Assembly (NCBI GenBank): GCA_023957115.1
Contig: JAMLHN010000014.1
Location: 18,787 to 82,786, forward strand
Length of the DNA: 64,000 bases
DNA from: Thermomicrobiales bacterium
Lineage (GTDB): Bacteria > Chloroflexota > Chloroflexia > Thermomicrobiales > UBA6265
Direction of reading: 5' to 3'
The number at the start of each line of letters is the position of its first letter. Position 1 is the stretch's first letter. The position numbers and the translations under genes are program-made. A model generated the notes under the pieces. That model did no database searches. It had not been told where the DNA came from and saw nothing but the letters and a program-made list of their open reading frames with translations. Positions 24,949 through 33,594 of the stretch are shown piece after piece.

Positions 24949-25961
24949 TTATCCGGCGCTGAGCTCGCTCAGAATTTGATCCAGCCGTTCGGCCAGCACG
25001 ATGCCAGCGCCCAGCGATGCCGCGCCGTACGGAATCGCAAAGACCTTCCCAGCCTGCACCGCCGGGAGCGATGCCCAGACCGGCGATCCGGTCAGGACCT
25101 CGGTATCGAATGAGGGAGTCACCCCGTCTGCATCGGCATTGATGAGAATGACATCCGTATCCGCCAGAAGCACCAGCTTGTTCCAGGCTGTGGTTCCGCG
25201 ACCTGCTCGGTCTGCGACGCGCTCGGCTCGGAGAGCCGCACCCCGCAATCGAGCAACACCGTGGTATCGGTCCACGGCGGACCCATGAACCAAAAGGTGG
25301 AGTCCGATGCCGAGGCGACATAGGCGAATGTGTTTTCCGCGAGGACACCGGCATGGGTGGAGGCGATCGTCGCGCAAGCATCGTTGTACTCCTGCAGCAA
25401 CGCGTTCGCTTCGTTCTCACGTCCCATCGCGTCGCCAACGCGAACGGCCACATCCTGCAAGCTCATCCCCTGGAATGAGAGCACGACGGTCGACGCAATG
25501 GCAGAAAGCCGTGCGTAGAGATCGTCCTCGGTATCGATGGTACGCAGAATCAGGTCGGGATCGAGCGCCAGAATGGCTTCCAGATCGGGTTCCTGAAAGT
25601 CGCCGGTCGAGGGAACGTCCGCCAGCAGGGTGGAATACGGTTCGCCCGTAAAGTCGAATCCGCTCCCACCCGCGCCGATGGGCGTCAGACCGAGATCGAC
25701 CACCGCGAACGCCCCATAAAAGTCGGCGCAAACTACACGCTCCGCCCGTGCTGGGACCGAAACTGGCCCCTTGTCGGTTTCCACCATCCGCGTTCCGGCG
25801 GGCGAAGCCTCCGGCGACTGCGCCCCGGCCGGGAGATTCCGCAACAGTGCGGCTGCGGTGGCCGCAGTGATCAGCCGCCGGCGCGTCAGCGACCCTACCA
25901 GCCGGTTTGTCTCCGCAATCGACCACGCGGTTCCTTGTTCGACTCGTTCCAGATAGACCAT
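24949..25961 (-). pseudogene. Iron-siderophore/cobalamin-type ABC binding protein, frameshifted
   Basis: FecB/BtuF-like substrate-binding protein. The N-terminus has a twin-Arg signal (TRRRLITAATAAALLRNL) and the mature start is RMVETDKGPVSVPARAERVV. The fold reads normally through GVRLSEPSASQTEQVA. It then continues in another frame as GTTAWNKLVLLADTDVILIN down to ERLDQILSELSAG. Adding one G to the GG at 25196-25197 restores a single open frame, so this is either a one-base assembly error or a recent pseudogene. The start at 25961 has GGAG six bases upstream. No permease or ATPase is adjacent. Confidence 0.8.
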
Positions 25962-26040
25962 GAAAAACTCCACTCAGCAAAATGCGTCTGCCGATCGATC
26001 GGCAGACATATCCTACTACTTCAGTCGGATATTGCCTTGG

Positions 26041-26213
26041 TGAGGAGTTGGGAGCTGGGATTTAGGAGTTAGGATTTTTTGGCACTGGGATTGTCGTTTC
26101 CGGACGGGCTGGGGGCTCGACTCGCTGCGGCGAGGAGGTTTCTCCGCTTCGGTCGAGACGACGGACGTCGTTCCCAGCTCCTAACTCCTAAATCCCAACT
26201 CCTAATTCCCCGT
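26041..26213. repeat. Composite element: inverted heptamer arms (GGAGTTG dialect) around a dispersed-repeat core
   Basis: Left arm 26041-26078 (GAGGAGTTGGGAGCTGGG..., period 7) and right arm 26172-26213 (CAGCTCCTAACTCCTAAATC...) are inverted relative to each other. The core carries TTTCTCCGCTTCGGTCGAGACGAC, a member of the dispersed repeat seen at 2159 and 42095. Same plan as 7163-7328. Confidence 0.75.
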
Positions 26214-26218
26214 TTGCT

Positions 26219-26968
26219 ATGCTGCTCGACATGGACGCAACGATCGGCATCATCTTTCTCGACAGTGATGCGAACTGCCTGGCGCAACATCGGATGGTGC
26301 TGCCGGATGCCGTGCGTATCGTGGCCGAGCCGGTGGTGCTGCAGGACGGGATCGTGACCAACGCGGCGCTGGCGGCGATGTTCGATTCCGATCAGCTCGA
26401 GGTCGCCGCGCGCCGGCTGGCGGAGCGGGGTGCGCGGGAGATCCTGTTTGCCTGCACGAGCGGTAGCTTGATCAACGGAGTCGGGTGGGATCGGGTGCTG
26501 GTCGAACGGATCGAGGGGGCCTCGGGGGTGCGCGGAACGACCACTACCACGGCGGTGCTGGAGGCGTTTCGGGTTCTGGGAGCGCGAACGATATCGATCG
26601 GCACGCCGTATCTGGCCGAGGTCGATGAGCGGGAACGCGCGTTCTTCGAGCAGCTGGGATTCGCGGTCGCCACGATCGAAGGACTTGGGTGTTCCACCGA
26701 CCCGGAGATCGGCGCGCTCACCCCGGAAACAGACGTCGCGCTTGCCGAACGGGTAACCCGGCCCGAAGCAGACGTGGTGTTTCTCTCTTGCACCAGCTTG
26801 AATGTGGCGCAGAAGATCGCCCTGATCGAAGAGGCAATTGGCAAACCGGTGGTGACCAGCAATCAGGCGTCGGCGTGGTTGCTGATGAACCATTTGGGAA
26901 TCGAGCCCCGCGCCGGGATATTTGGAACGTTGATGACGAAACGAATCGAGAACGAGGTAAGGGGGTGA
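26219..26968 (+). CDS. Maleate cis-trans isomerase / Asp-Glu racemase superfamily protein
   Basis: 249 residues. The two active-site cysteines of the superfamily are in LFACTSGSLINGV (about residue 80) and FLSCTSLNVAQ (about residue 190). The pattern matches maleate isomerases and arylmalonate decarboxylase relatives, which shuttle a proton at an activated carbon. The start may be the in-frame ATG at 26231, since no RBS is visible for either. Its stop overlaps the GTG start of the next gene (GTGA). Substrate unknown. Confidence 0.82.
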   Translation: MLLDMDATIGIIFLDSDANCLAQHRMVLPDAVRIVAEPVVLQDGIVTNAALAAMFDSDQLEVAARRLAERGAREILFACTSGSLINGVGWDRVLVERIEGASGVRGTTTTTAVLEAFRVLGARTISIGTPYLAEVDERERAFFEQLGFAVATIEGLGCSTDPEIGALTPETDVALAERVTRPEADVVFLSCTSLNVAQKIALIEEAIGKPVVTSNQASAWLLMNHLGIEPRAGIFGTLMTKRIENEVRG

Positions 26969-28116
26969 CCGAATTGACGCAAACCTATTTGGTAGGACCC
27001 AATATTCATCTTCGTGCGGTCGAAGAGACCGATGCCGCCAGCGAGCCATCGTGGCGTGATAGCTGGTTCCCCCGCACACGCATGGTGTCGGAAGCGAAGA
27101 TCGAAGACGAGCATTCCGGAGACGACACGACCTTGCTGGCGGTGCGCAACAGCGATGACGTCGTCGTCGGATCGGTGACCATCGAACCTGAGGACGCCTG
27201 GGTGTTTGTCAGCCCGTTTGCGGCGCGCTGGCTGACCGATGATCAGGCGGAGGCCGTCATGGCCGAGATCGTCACCGTCGTTCTTCCCTTTCTGGTCGAT
27301 GAAGGCGGCAATATGGCGGCGCTGGTCGAGGTGCCCGCGGGATTGCCGCTGCTCGAAGCGGCATTGGCCGGGATCGGGGCGCGCTCGTGCTACCGCCAGC
27401 GCGGCGCCATCATCTATCGTGGCAACCGGCATGATCGAACCGGCTGGCAATATTTCAATCAGAAGGCGCTTGACGTCTTCGGGGCGCCGGCGCTCACGCC
27501 GGAAGGACCAGTCGAGCGCAAAGTCGCCAGTCCCGCGCCGAGGAAATGGCCAGTCGTCACGACGCCTCCGACGGGCGCCGTAATCGTCGGGGAGCGGGTC
27601 TACCTTCGTATGTTCACCCCCGACGATGGCGAGGTCCTGCGCGATGCATCGTTGACCGATACCGAGTTCCTGCACGATCCACGCTTTCCGCGGAGCGCCA
27701 TGGTCATGAATGCGCATTTCCGAAAGAGCTCGGAGGATGAGCCTCCGGTCAACCCAACGTTTGCCATCGTGCTGCGTGAGAACGACGAGCTGATCGGCTG
27801 GAATGAACTCGACGACATCGACCTGGTCCACCGCTCCGCTGAAACGGGAACCGAGCTCTTCAGACCGGAGCACCGTGGCAAGGGATACGGTACCGAAGCG
27901 AAGCACCTCTTGCTCAACTATGCATTCGACGTACTGAACCTGCATATGGTCTGGTCGATCGTCTGGCAAGAGAATCCGCGATCGCGCGCGGCGTTGCTCA
28001 AACAGGGGTATCGGGAAGCTGGCTGCATTCCCTGGGGTGGAATCCACCATGGCCTCCCCTCAGGCGATTGGATGTTCGACCTGCTGGCCGAAGAATGGCA
28101 GGCGGCACGGAGGTAG
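26965..28116 (+). CDS. Tandem GNAT acetyltransferase, first domain degenerate
   Basis: 383 residues, starting at a GTG that overlaps the previous stop, with GAGG six bases upstream. The C-terminal domain (about 205-380) is a RimJ/RimL-like acetyltransferase with the acetyl-CoA loop RPEHRGKGYGTEAK and NPRSRAALLKQGYREAG. The N-terminal domain (about 5-180) has the same overall fold pattern but no R/Q-x-x-G-x-G loop, so it probably does not bind acetyl-CoA. The acceptor is unknown. A run of twelve heptamers starts at the base after its TAG. Confidence 0.8.
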   Translation: MTELTQTYLVGPNIHLRAVEETDAASEPSWRDSWFPRTRMVSEAKIEDEHSGDDTTLLAVRNSDDVVVGSVTIEPEDAWVFVSPFAARWLTDDQAEAVMAEIVTVVLPFLVDEGGNMAALVEVPAGLPLLEAALAGIGARSCYRQRGAIIYRGNRHDRTGWQYFNQKALDVFGAPALTPEGPVERKVASPAPRKWPVVTTPPTGAVIVGERVYLRMFTPDDGEVLRDASLTDTEFLHDPRFPRSAMVMNAHFRKSSEDEPPVNPTFAIVLRENDELIGWNELDDIDLVHRSAETGTELFRPEHRGKGYGTEAKHLLLNYAFDVLNLHMVWSIVWQENPRSRAALLKQGYREAGCIPWGGIHHGLPSGDWMFDLLAEEWQAARR

Positions 28117-28200
28117 TACGCAGCACGCAGCACGCAGCACGCAGCACGCAGCACGCAGCACGCAGCACGCAGCACGCAGCACGCAGCACGCAGCACGCAG
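28117..28200. repeat. Twelve tandem heptamers, CACGCAG
   Basis: TACGCAG followed by eleven exact CACGCAG units beginning immediately after the stop codon of the GNAT gene. There are no spacers, so it is not CRISPR. Confidence 0.95.
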
Positions 28201-28326
28201 CCAGCACGCGCACCGCACGGCACAACGCCGCGCAAGGAGCCAGCGACGCAGATGAACGGTAAATTGCAGCCGCGGTCCCCTTGACGAGAGTGGTCGTCTC
28301 AGGGGTCCGAAATCGCGACTTTCGTT

Positions 28327-28361
28327 CTGCGTGCCGCCTGCTGCGTGCTGCGTGCTGACTG
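28327..28361. repeat. Inverted heptamer arm, CTGCGTG
   Basis: CTGCGTG, CCGCCTG, CTGCGTG, CTGCGTG, CTGACTG: the inverse complement of the array at 28117-28200, 127 bases away. Together they could form a very long stem around a unique core. Confidence 0.85.
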
Positions 28362-28410
28362 CCAGTAAACTGACTCCACAACACTGACCTTCTCAGCGAA
28401 AGGACCATCG

Positions 28411-29445
28411 ATGGCGCCGGTTCGTTTCATCGTGACGGGATTGGGGAGTTGGGGACCCGGTTGGGCTGAGCTGATCCAGCAGCAGGACGGCGTGGAGCTG
28501 GCCGCGGTGGTCGAGCCGATGGACGACCGGCGGCAGGCCGTGGTCGAGGCCCGCGGGCTGACTCCCGATCAGGCCTATTCCGATCTGCAAACCGCGCTGG
28601 ACCATGTCGAGACCGACGCCGTGCTGGTGGTCACCCCACCGAACACCCATCTCGATGTGGCCCGAATTGCGTTCGCGGCGCAGAAGCCGGTGCTGATGGA
28701 AAAGCCGCTTGCCGCCAGCATGGACGATGCCAGGGCACTGGTCGAGCTAGCCGAGGAAACCGGCAATCTCCTGATCGTGAGCCAAAACTACCGCTATCGG
28801 CCGCCGATGCAAGCCGTGCGCAAACTCCTGCAAGACGGGGTCATCGGGGACATTTTGCATATCCAGGCCAATTGCCAGGAGGATATGCGTCTCTTCTATG
28901 AGGCCACCAACTTCCGCTATCTCATGCCGCATCCGCACATCATCGACATGACCATCCACCACTGGGACCTGCTGCGCTACCTGACCGGTCATGAGGTGGA
29001 TACGGTTTACGCGACCTCCTGGAACATCCCCGACAGCCCCTACCAGACCGATGCCGCCTGCGCGATCATCCTCAAGCTGGACGACGGCACCCCGGTGCTC
29101 TACGAAGGCAGCAGCGCCACCCACCGCGACCGCACGTCCTGGTCCTCCTGGTGGGAATTCGAAGGGACCAACGGCCGCATCTGGACCGACGGCGGCGTCG
29201 GCGACCCGCATGTCGACGTGGTCCATCTTCATATGTATGGGGAAGACCCGGTGGTGGTCGAAAACATCACGGTCGCCGAGTCGGACCGTCACGGCTCATT
29301 GCTGGCGTTCGTCTCAGCCCTGCAGGGCGGTGAATTACCTGCCCACACTGGCCGCGATAACCTCAATAGTTTGGCGACCGTCATGGCTTGCGTGGAGTCG
29401 GTGGAGCAGGGTCGGATCGTTTCCGTCGGGGAGAGGTTGGGGTAG
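28411..29445 (+). CDS. Gfo/Idh/MocA-family oxidoreductase
   Basis: 344 residues. The N-terminal NAD(P)-binding fold opens FIVTGLGSWGPGW and is followed by VTPPNTHLDVA and the hallmark MEKPLAASMDDA (EKP motif). The C-terminal domain contains HPHIIDMTIHHWDLLRYLTG, which supplies the catalytic Asp/His. Such enzymes oxidise or reduce sugars and cyclitols in the cytoplasm. GAAAGGA in front of the ATG supports the start. It is monocistronic here. Confidence 0.9.
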   Translation: MAPVRFIVTGLGSWGPGWAELIQQQDGVELAAVVEPMDDRRQAVVEARGLTPDQAYSDLQTALDHVETDAVLVVTPPNTHLDVARIAFAAQKPVLMEKPLAASMDDARALVELAEETGNLLIVSQNYRYRPPMQAVRKLLQDGVIGDILHIQANCQEDMRLFYEATNFRYLMPHPHIIDMTIHHWDLLRYLTGHEVDTVYATSWNIPDSPYQTDAACAIILKLDDGTPVLYEGSSATHRDRTSWSSWWEFEGTNGRIWTDGGVGDPHVDVVHLHMYGEDPVVVENITVAESDRHGSLLAFVSALQGGELPAHTGRDNLNSLATVMACVESVEQGRIVSVGERLG

Positions 29446-29628
29446 GAACTCCCAAGGCCGGAGATGATTGTTGCGGAGAAGGTTTTCGCCCGCTTGGACG
29501 CAGCGTCTGGCGAGAACGATCCGTTCCAGAGCGCAGGAACTAGCTGGAGAACGGGGGCGCGTTCGTTTTTTCTTCGAACGACGCCTGGGTTGCTCCGGTG
29601 GGATCAACCTCGAAACACGCCGGACGGA

Positions 29629-29704
29629 GGAGTTAGGAGTTAGGATCTGGGAGTTCGGAATAAACGACATTCCTAACTCCGAAATCCCAACTCCCAGCTC
29701 CTCA
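29629..29704. repeat. Heptameric palindromic element (GGAGTTA dialect)
   Basis: Left units GGAGTTA, GGAGTTA, GGATCTG, GGAGTTC, GGAATAA; right units TTCCTAA, CTCCGAA, ATCCCAA, CTCCCAG, CTCCTCA. The arms are inverted across a short AACGACA-type centre, giving a stem of about 30 bp. Confidence 0.85.
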
Positions 29705-29925
29705 TCGGACGCCGGGACCCTGGTCTGCCGGGCAGGGGGCAGGAGCGAGCACGACTGGCGAGCCGTCCGCTGACCTGGCCAGCGATCCGTAGGCTGGCGA
29801 TACGACGGATGTGGTGATGCGCTGCCCAGGCCCGCACCATCCGCCGGTGTGCCGCTTGCTTGTATTCTAGAATAAATGTTCTACATAGGCAAGGCTGCAT
29901 CCGGAGTCGATAGTGCGCTTGACTG

Positions 29926-29954
29926 GTTGTCCCCACGCATGTGGGGGTGAAGCG
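29926..29954. CRISPR. Solitary type I-E-like CRISPR repeat, no array
   Basis: A 29-base sequence beginning GTTGTCCCCACGCATG and ending GGGGGTGAAGCG. It matches the type I-E repeat pattern (GTxxTCCCC...CGCATG...GGGGxTGAACCG), including the CCCCAC/GTGGGG hairpin. No second copy follows at 60-62 bases on either side and no cas gene is in the window, so it is an orphan remnant or a chance resemblance. An AT-rich stretch just upstream could be leader residue. Confidence 0.5.
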
Positions 29955-29969
29955 TCCGCGGATAGCCCG

Positions 29970-30431
29970 CTATGATGCGTCCGTATGGCGTGTCATATGG
30001 TGGCGCGGGCGACCGGCTGGACCTGGCCGCATCGCCTCGATGTCGACCTCACTGAACATTACCGACCGGCCAAACCGGCGACCAACACCGCGATTTTCGG
30101 CGATGGCGAGGACGCGCCGGGGCGTCACCCCGAGCATTTCCGCGACCTCCTGGGTTGTTCTGAGCTTCGCTTCGGGCTTGTCCCAATCCCAGCCAGCGAA
30201 TGAGAAGTCGCCTGGCTCTGGAATGGGATTCCCTGCCTCGAGATTGGCCTCTAACCAGGTACGGAGCGCATCCTCAGCCATTTCCGCGATCTCTGCGTAC
30301 GTATCAGCCTGAGTCATGCAGCCCGGCAGATCCGGATAGAAAATGACCCAACCACCATTGTCCCTGTTCGCCTCGACGATGAACGAATAGGGTCGGTTCA
30401 CCAATTCGTCAAGGGTGGATTGGCTCACCAT
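29970..30431 (-). CDS. hicB: HicB-family antitoxin with MerR-type HTH
   Basis: 153 residues. The N-terminal HicB fold (YSFIVEANRDNGGWVIFYPDLPGCMTQADTYAEI, residues 15-50) is followed by EMAEDALRTWLEAN. A C-terminal helix-turn-helix (TTQEVAEMLGVTPRRVLAIAENRG, about 92-115) resembles the excisionase/MerR type. The antitoxin binds and blocks a HicA mRNA interferase and represses its own operon. GAGGAGG precedes the ATG, 11 bases after the stop of the broken hicA reading frame. The hicA-then-hicB order is typical. Confidence 0.85.
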   Translation of the reverse strand: MVSQSTLDELVNRPYSFIVEANRDNGGWVIFYPDLPGCMTQADTYAEIAEMAEDALRTWLEANLEAGNPIPEPGDFSFAGWDWDKPEAKLRTTQEVAEMLGVTPRRVLAIAENRGVGRRFGRSVMFSEVDIEAMRPGPAGRPRHHMTRHTDAS

Positions 30432-30441
30432 GATCGCCTCC

Positions 30442-30647
30442 TCACCTGTGATCGACGGATTGGGGCTCCACGCCCTCGCACCGGTCGATGTCCTTGCGCA
30501 ACATCCGTACGCAGTGCTGCTTTACCCGCCGGTGGCTCCAGGCGACGGTAAACACGTTCCCGAGCCGGCTGTTGACGACACAATGCGCCCCCGTGCCTCA
30601 CACTTCTTCCACCCGAGCGACGCCAGCAGCGTCCTGACGTCTGCCAC
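30442..30647 (-). pseudogene. hicA: HicA-like toxin gene, broken by one-base deletion
   Basis: Frame one gives VADVRTLLASLGWKKCEARG. The next frame gives AHCVVNSRLGNVFTVAWSHRR and then VKQHCVRMLRKDIDRCEG down to a stop 11 bases before hicB. Adding one G to the five-G run (CCCCC at 30588-30592 on the plus strand) joins them into a HicA-sized protein of about 70 residues, with the usual G-x-x-H segment and the C-terminal helix. The start is uncertain: GTG at 30647, or GTG at 30731 with GGGAG upstream. If the deletion is real the toxin is dead and hicB is an orphan antitoxin. Confidence 0.65.
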
Positions 30648-30753
30648 GCGTATGTCGGATGGTCCCACCTGAGCCACGCAAGGGTTCGAGCGGGATCCGA
30701 CATTGCCTGCCCGTTCGGCCACGTCCCGCACTGGACTCCCTGCCCGGTAGCGA

Positions 30754-30776
30754 AACTATGCCATATCGGTATAGTT
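30754..30776. promoter_or_regulatory. Palindromic operator candidate upstream of hicAB
   Basis: AACTAT-N-CC-N5-GG-N-ATAGTT, a 23-bp interrupted palindrome just upstream of the hicA reading frame. It is suited to binding by a dimeric HTH-type HicB. Confidence 0.5.
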
Positions 30777-30794
30777 CAGGAACGAGGAGAGCAC

Positions 30795-30834
30795 AAAAGA
30801 AACCCCTCGTCGCGGCCATGTGATGAGGGGTTTC
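30795..30834 (-). terminator. Terminator downstream of the LLM oxidoreductase gene
   Basis: On the minus strand the 10-bp stem GAAACCCCTC/GAGGGGTTTC with a 16-base loop is followed by TTTTG. It lies about 200 bases after the stop of the gene at 31036; the interval 30835-31035 holds no gene. Confidence 0.7.
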
Positions 30835-31035
30835 AGGAGTCCATCGGGTAAGCGATGTCTACGGGTAGGACGCGACCGAGCAGCTGACGTCATCAACTCA
30901 ACCGTGGTCGCCTCTCCACGCGCACGTTTCGACGACGCACGTCGGGAGATTGGGTGCGTTCGTGGGGGAGCAAGGCAGAGACGCGCCTGCGCTCCGATCG
31001 CTGGGGGCCCCGGCGCTTGCGTTTCGGGCTCTGCT

Positions 31036-31935
31036 CTAACTCCGCACGGCAGGGATGACGTCCGCAACGATCCGCTCGAAGATGGCAACCTGGGTTTCCA
31101 GGAAGGGATAGTAGAGTCCAATATCGGTGATGCCGAGGGCAAGCAGCGGCTCGATCTGGGCGAGAAAAGCGCCGGGCGAGGCGTAATACGAGAGCGCCCC
31201 GCCATGGTGACGGGCCTGGGGATCGAACATGGTGTACGAGCGTTGCAGCGTCTCAGGATCGCGATCGAGCTCCGCGCAGATCCTGTCGATTCGCCGGCAC
31301 CGGATGCGGGTCTCGGCCAGCTGCTCGGAAAACGACGGCTGGAACGAGAGGCTGTTCCAGATATCGGCATGACGGACCGCATGCCGCATCATCTTTGGAC
31401 CCAGCGCGGCCACCATGATCGGCGGTCGTGGCTGCTGGATCGGACGCGGATTCATGACCGCGCCATCGGCCTGGTAATACGCACCGGCGAACGTTGTAGT
31501 CTCCTGCGCCAAGAGCCGGCTCACCAGCTCCAGATACTCTCCAAATCGATCGGCACGCTCAGCGGGATGCCAGTTGGGAAACCCGCCCATCCGATAGGAG
31601 GGATCGATGGTCAGCCCGGCGCCAAGCCCGAGCTCGATCCGTCCATTGGAAATCTGATCGAGCGTCAGCACCTGCCGCGCAAGCATGGCCGGATTACGGA
31701 GCGGAATCTGGGTGACCGCCGTCGTCAGGCGGACGGTTTCGGTTGCCTGCGCAAGCGCGGCCAGCGCGGTCCAGGCGTCGTACCAATACGCGGGCGGATT
31801 CGTCCAGTCCACCAGATGATCGGGCAAGGCGATCTGCTCCACACCCAGCGCTTCCAACCGCTGCACGCGTTGCAGCAGGACCGGCCATTCGACCGTTGGA
31901 ATGATCAGCACATGAAATCGAATCGCGTTCGCCAT
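31036..31935 (-). CDS. LLM-class (F420-type) flavin-dependent oxidoreductase
   Basis: 299 residues, bacterial luciferase-like TIM barrel: LEALGVEQIALPDHLVDW near the N-terminus, VTQIPLRNPAMLARQVLTLDQISNGR, then GLGAGLTIDPSYRMGG and PRPPIMVAALGPKMMRHA. The pattern fits F420-dependent enzymes rather than true luciferases. It is divergent from the importer B binding protein. Substrate unknown. Confidence 0.85.
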   Translation of the reverse strand: MANAIRFHVLIIPTVEWPVLLQRVQRLEALGVEQIALPDHLVDWTNPPAYWYDAWTALAALAQATETVRLTTAVTQIPLRNPAMLARQVLTLDQISNGRIELGLGAGLTIDPSYRMGGFPNWHPAERADRFGEYLELVSRLLAQETTTFAGAYYQADGAVMNPRPIQQPRPPIMVAALGPKMMRHAVRHADIWNSLSFQPSFSEQLAETRIRCRRIDRICAELDRDPETLQRSYTMFDPQARHHGGALSYYASPGAFLAQIEPLLALGITDIGLYYPFLETQVAIFERIVADVIPAVRS

Positions 31936-32094
31936 AACAAAATCATAGGTCCAACCCGAACAGGCGGTATGCTGGAGGAAGGTCGGTATCTGCTATCTGA
32001 CGGAAATCACGAGAAAACGACCCGGTATCGCCGCGACACGAATGTGATGTCGTGCATTTCGTCTGAAAATGAATTAGTTACGCCAATGTCTCGT

Positions 32095-32123
32095 TTGACA
32101 AAACGACCCAACCGGAGTACTAC
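32095..32123 (+). promoter_or_regulatory. Sigma70-type promoter of importer B
   Basis: TTGACA (32095-32100), 17-base spacer, TACTAC (32118-32123), 64 bases before the ATG of the binding-protein gene. Confidence 0.6.
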
Positions 32124-32187
32124 TGAAACGTACCCCCAGCGCGGGAAGTGAAGAACGGTCGCCAGTCAGTGACAAAGGAGTCTGCTG

Positions 32188-33594
32188 ATGTACAGAAGCT
32201 TACGTCGACCAACGAGCCGTCGCGGGTTCATGAAGGCCACCGCTGCCGCCATGGCGGCAGGCCTGCCTCTCTCCTCCGCTTTGCGGATCGAGGCAATGGC
32301 GCAAGAATCCTCGCCAACCGCGAACATCGCGGGCACGAGCCTCAAGATCCTGCAGTGGAGCCACTTCGTTCCGTCCTATGACACCTGGTTCGATGCGTTC
32401 GCCCAGGCCTGGGGCGAAGCGAACGATGTCGAGGTCACCGTCGACCACATCAACACGGCCGAAGTTCCCACCACCATCGCCGCCGAGCTGAGCGCGGGCG
32501 AAGGTCACGATCTCGTCGAGCACATTTCGTCCCTGGCGCAGTACGAAAAGTCGATGCTGCCAATGAACGACCTGCTCGCCGAAGCGAGCGCGCGTCATGG
32601 TGAGCAACTGGGTATGTGCGCGGCCAACTCGTACAACCCGACCACCGATACCTACTATGGGTTCGTCCACGGGTATGCCCCCGACCCCGGCAATTACCGC
32701 AAGGGACTCTGGGAAACGGTCGAGCTCCCGGACGGCCCGTCCACCTGGGACGAGCTGCTGTCCGGCGGTACCCGTATCCGGTCGGAGCAGGGCGTCCAGC
32801 TCGGCATCGGGATGTCGAACGAGATCGATTCGCGCATGGCGGCGCAGACCCTGATCTGGGCCTTCGGCGGAGCGATCCAGGACGAGAACGAAAATGTCAC
32901 GGTCAACTCGCCCGAGGTGATCGAAGCCGTTGCCTATATGGCCGACCTCTTCAAGAACACGATGACCGAAGAAGTCTTCGGCTGGACCGCCGCATCCAAC
33001 AATCAGCTGTTGATTGCCGGTCAGGCGTCCTACATTCTGAATTCGATCTCGGCCTTCCGCACCGCGCAGGAAGCGCAACCCGACGTCGCGGCGGACGTCT
33101 TCTTCAAGGAGCCGTTGGTTGGACCGGCCGGGGCGGAACGCGCGCTGGCGCACGGCCACGCGGTCTTCAACTATCAAATCCCGAACTACAGTCCCAACTC
33201 GGCAACCGCGCAGGAATTCATCCTCCATCTGGTCGAGAACTACTATGACGCCTGTGTGGAAAGCAAGTACTACAACTTCCCGGCCTGGCCGGATCTGACC
33301 CCGGAGCTGCTGGTGGACGGTGGCTGGCTGGACGTCGACCAGTTCGGGGCCGATCCGCCAGACAAGCTGGCTCCGATGAAGACCGCGAACGACTGGACCG
33401 TCAACCTTGGCTGGCCGGGTCCGGCAAATGCGGCAATCGGCGAAGTCTTCAATCTACCGACGATTCCCAATATGATGGCGCGCGCCGCAACCGGTCTCGC
33501 CACCCCGGAAGAGTCGGTTGCGCAAGCCGAGGAGGAGATCAATGCGATCTTCGAGACCTGGCGTGGTGAAGGTCTGATCGGCGGCGGAAGCTGA
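32188..33594 (+). CDS. Extracellular solute-binding protein of ABC importer B
   Basis: 468 residues, family 1 sugar-binding type. The Tat signal (TSRRGFMKATAAAMAAGL) ends near AMAQESS. Typical segments are LQWSHFVPSYDTWFDAF, SLAQYEKSMLPMNDL, and the PDGPSTWDELLSGG stretch. The C-terminus has the EEEINAIFE helix seen in this family. AAAGGAG lies upstream of the ATG. It is followed by the ATPase and two permeases on the same strand, so the system is complete. The cargo is probably a sugar, not identified. Confidence 0.9.
   Translation: MYRSLRRPTSRRGFMKATAAAMAAGLPLSSALRIEAMAQESSPTANIAGTSLKILQWSHFVPSYDTWFDAFAQAWGEANDVEVTVDHINTAEVPTTIAAELSAGEGHDLVEHISSLAQYEKSMLPMNDLLAEASARHGEQLGMCAANSYNPTTDTYYGFVHGYAPDPGNYRKGLWETVELPDGPSTWDELLSGGTRIRSEQGVQLGIGMSNEIDSRMAAQTLIWAFGGAIQDENENVTVNSPEVIEAVAYMADLFKNTMTEEVFGWTAASNNQLLIAGQASYILNSISAFRTAQEAQPDVAADVFFKEPLVGPAGAERALAHGHAVFNYQIPNYSPNSATAQEFILHLVENYYDACVESKYYNFPAWPDLTPELLVDGGWLDVDQFGADPPDKLAPMKTANDWTVNLGWPGPANAAIGEVFNLPTIPNMMARAATGLATPEESVAQAEEEINAIFETWRGEGLIGGGS

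Larger units (their letters stand above)
29446..29969. other. Gene-free interval with palindromic heptamers and orphan CRISPR-like repeat
   Basis: No coding region is convincing. The interval holds the hairpin-forming heptamer element (29629-29704), an AT-rich stretch with a TAGAA-6-TTCTA inverted repeat (29868-29883), and a solitary CRISPR-like repeat (29926-29954). Confidence 0.6.

Noticed and set aside
28117..28200. Possible CRISPR array
   Set aside because: Units are 7 bases with no spacers; this is a tandem heptamer array. The same applies to 63090-63235.
28037..28262. Reading frames giving AARSTQHAARSTQH-type repeat proteins
   Set aside because: Any frame through a heptamer array stays open and yields a repeat peptide; no start signal or conservation is indicated.
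29868..29883. TAGAA-N6-TTCTA as an SOS (LexA) box
   Set aside because: One half resembles GTTC-type boxes but there is no SOS gene nearby, and the other half deviates.
30820..32151. 443-codon plus-strand frame
   Set aside because: Antisense to the LLM oxidoreductase, whose motifs and RBS are clear.
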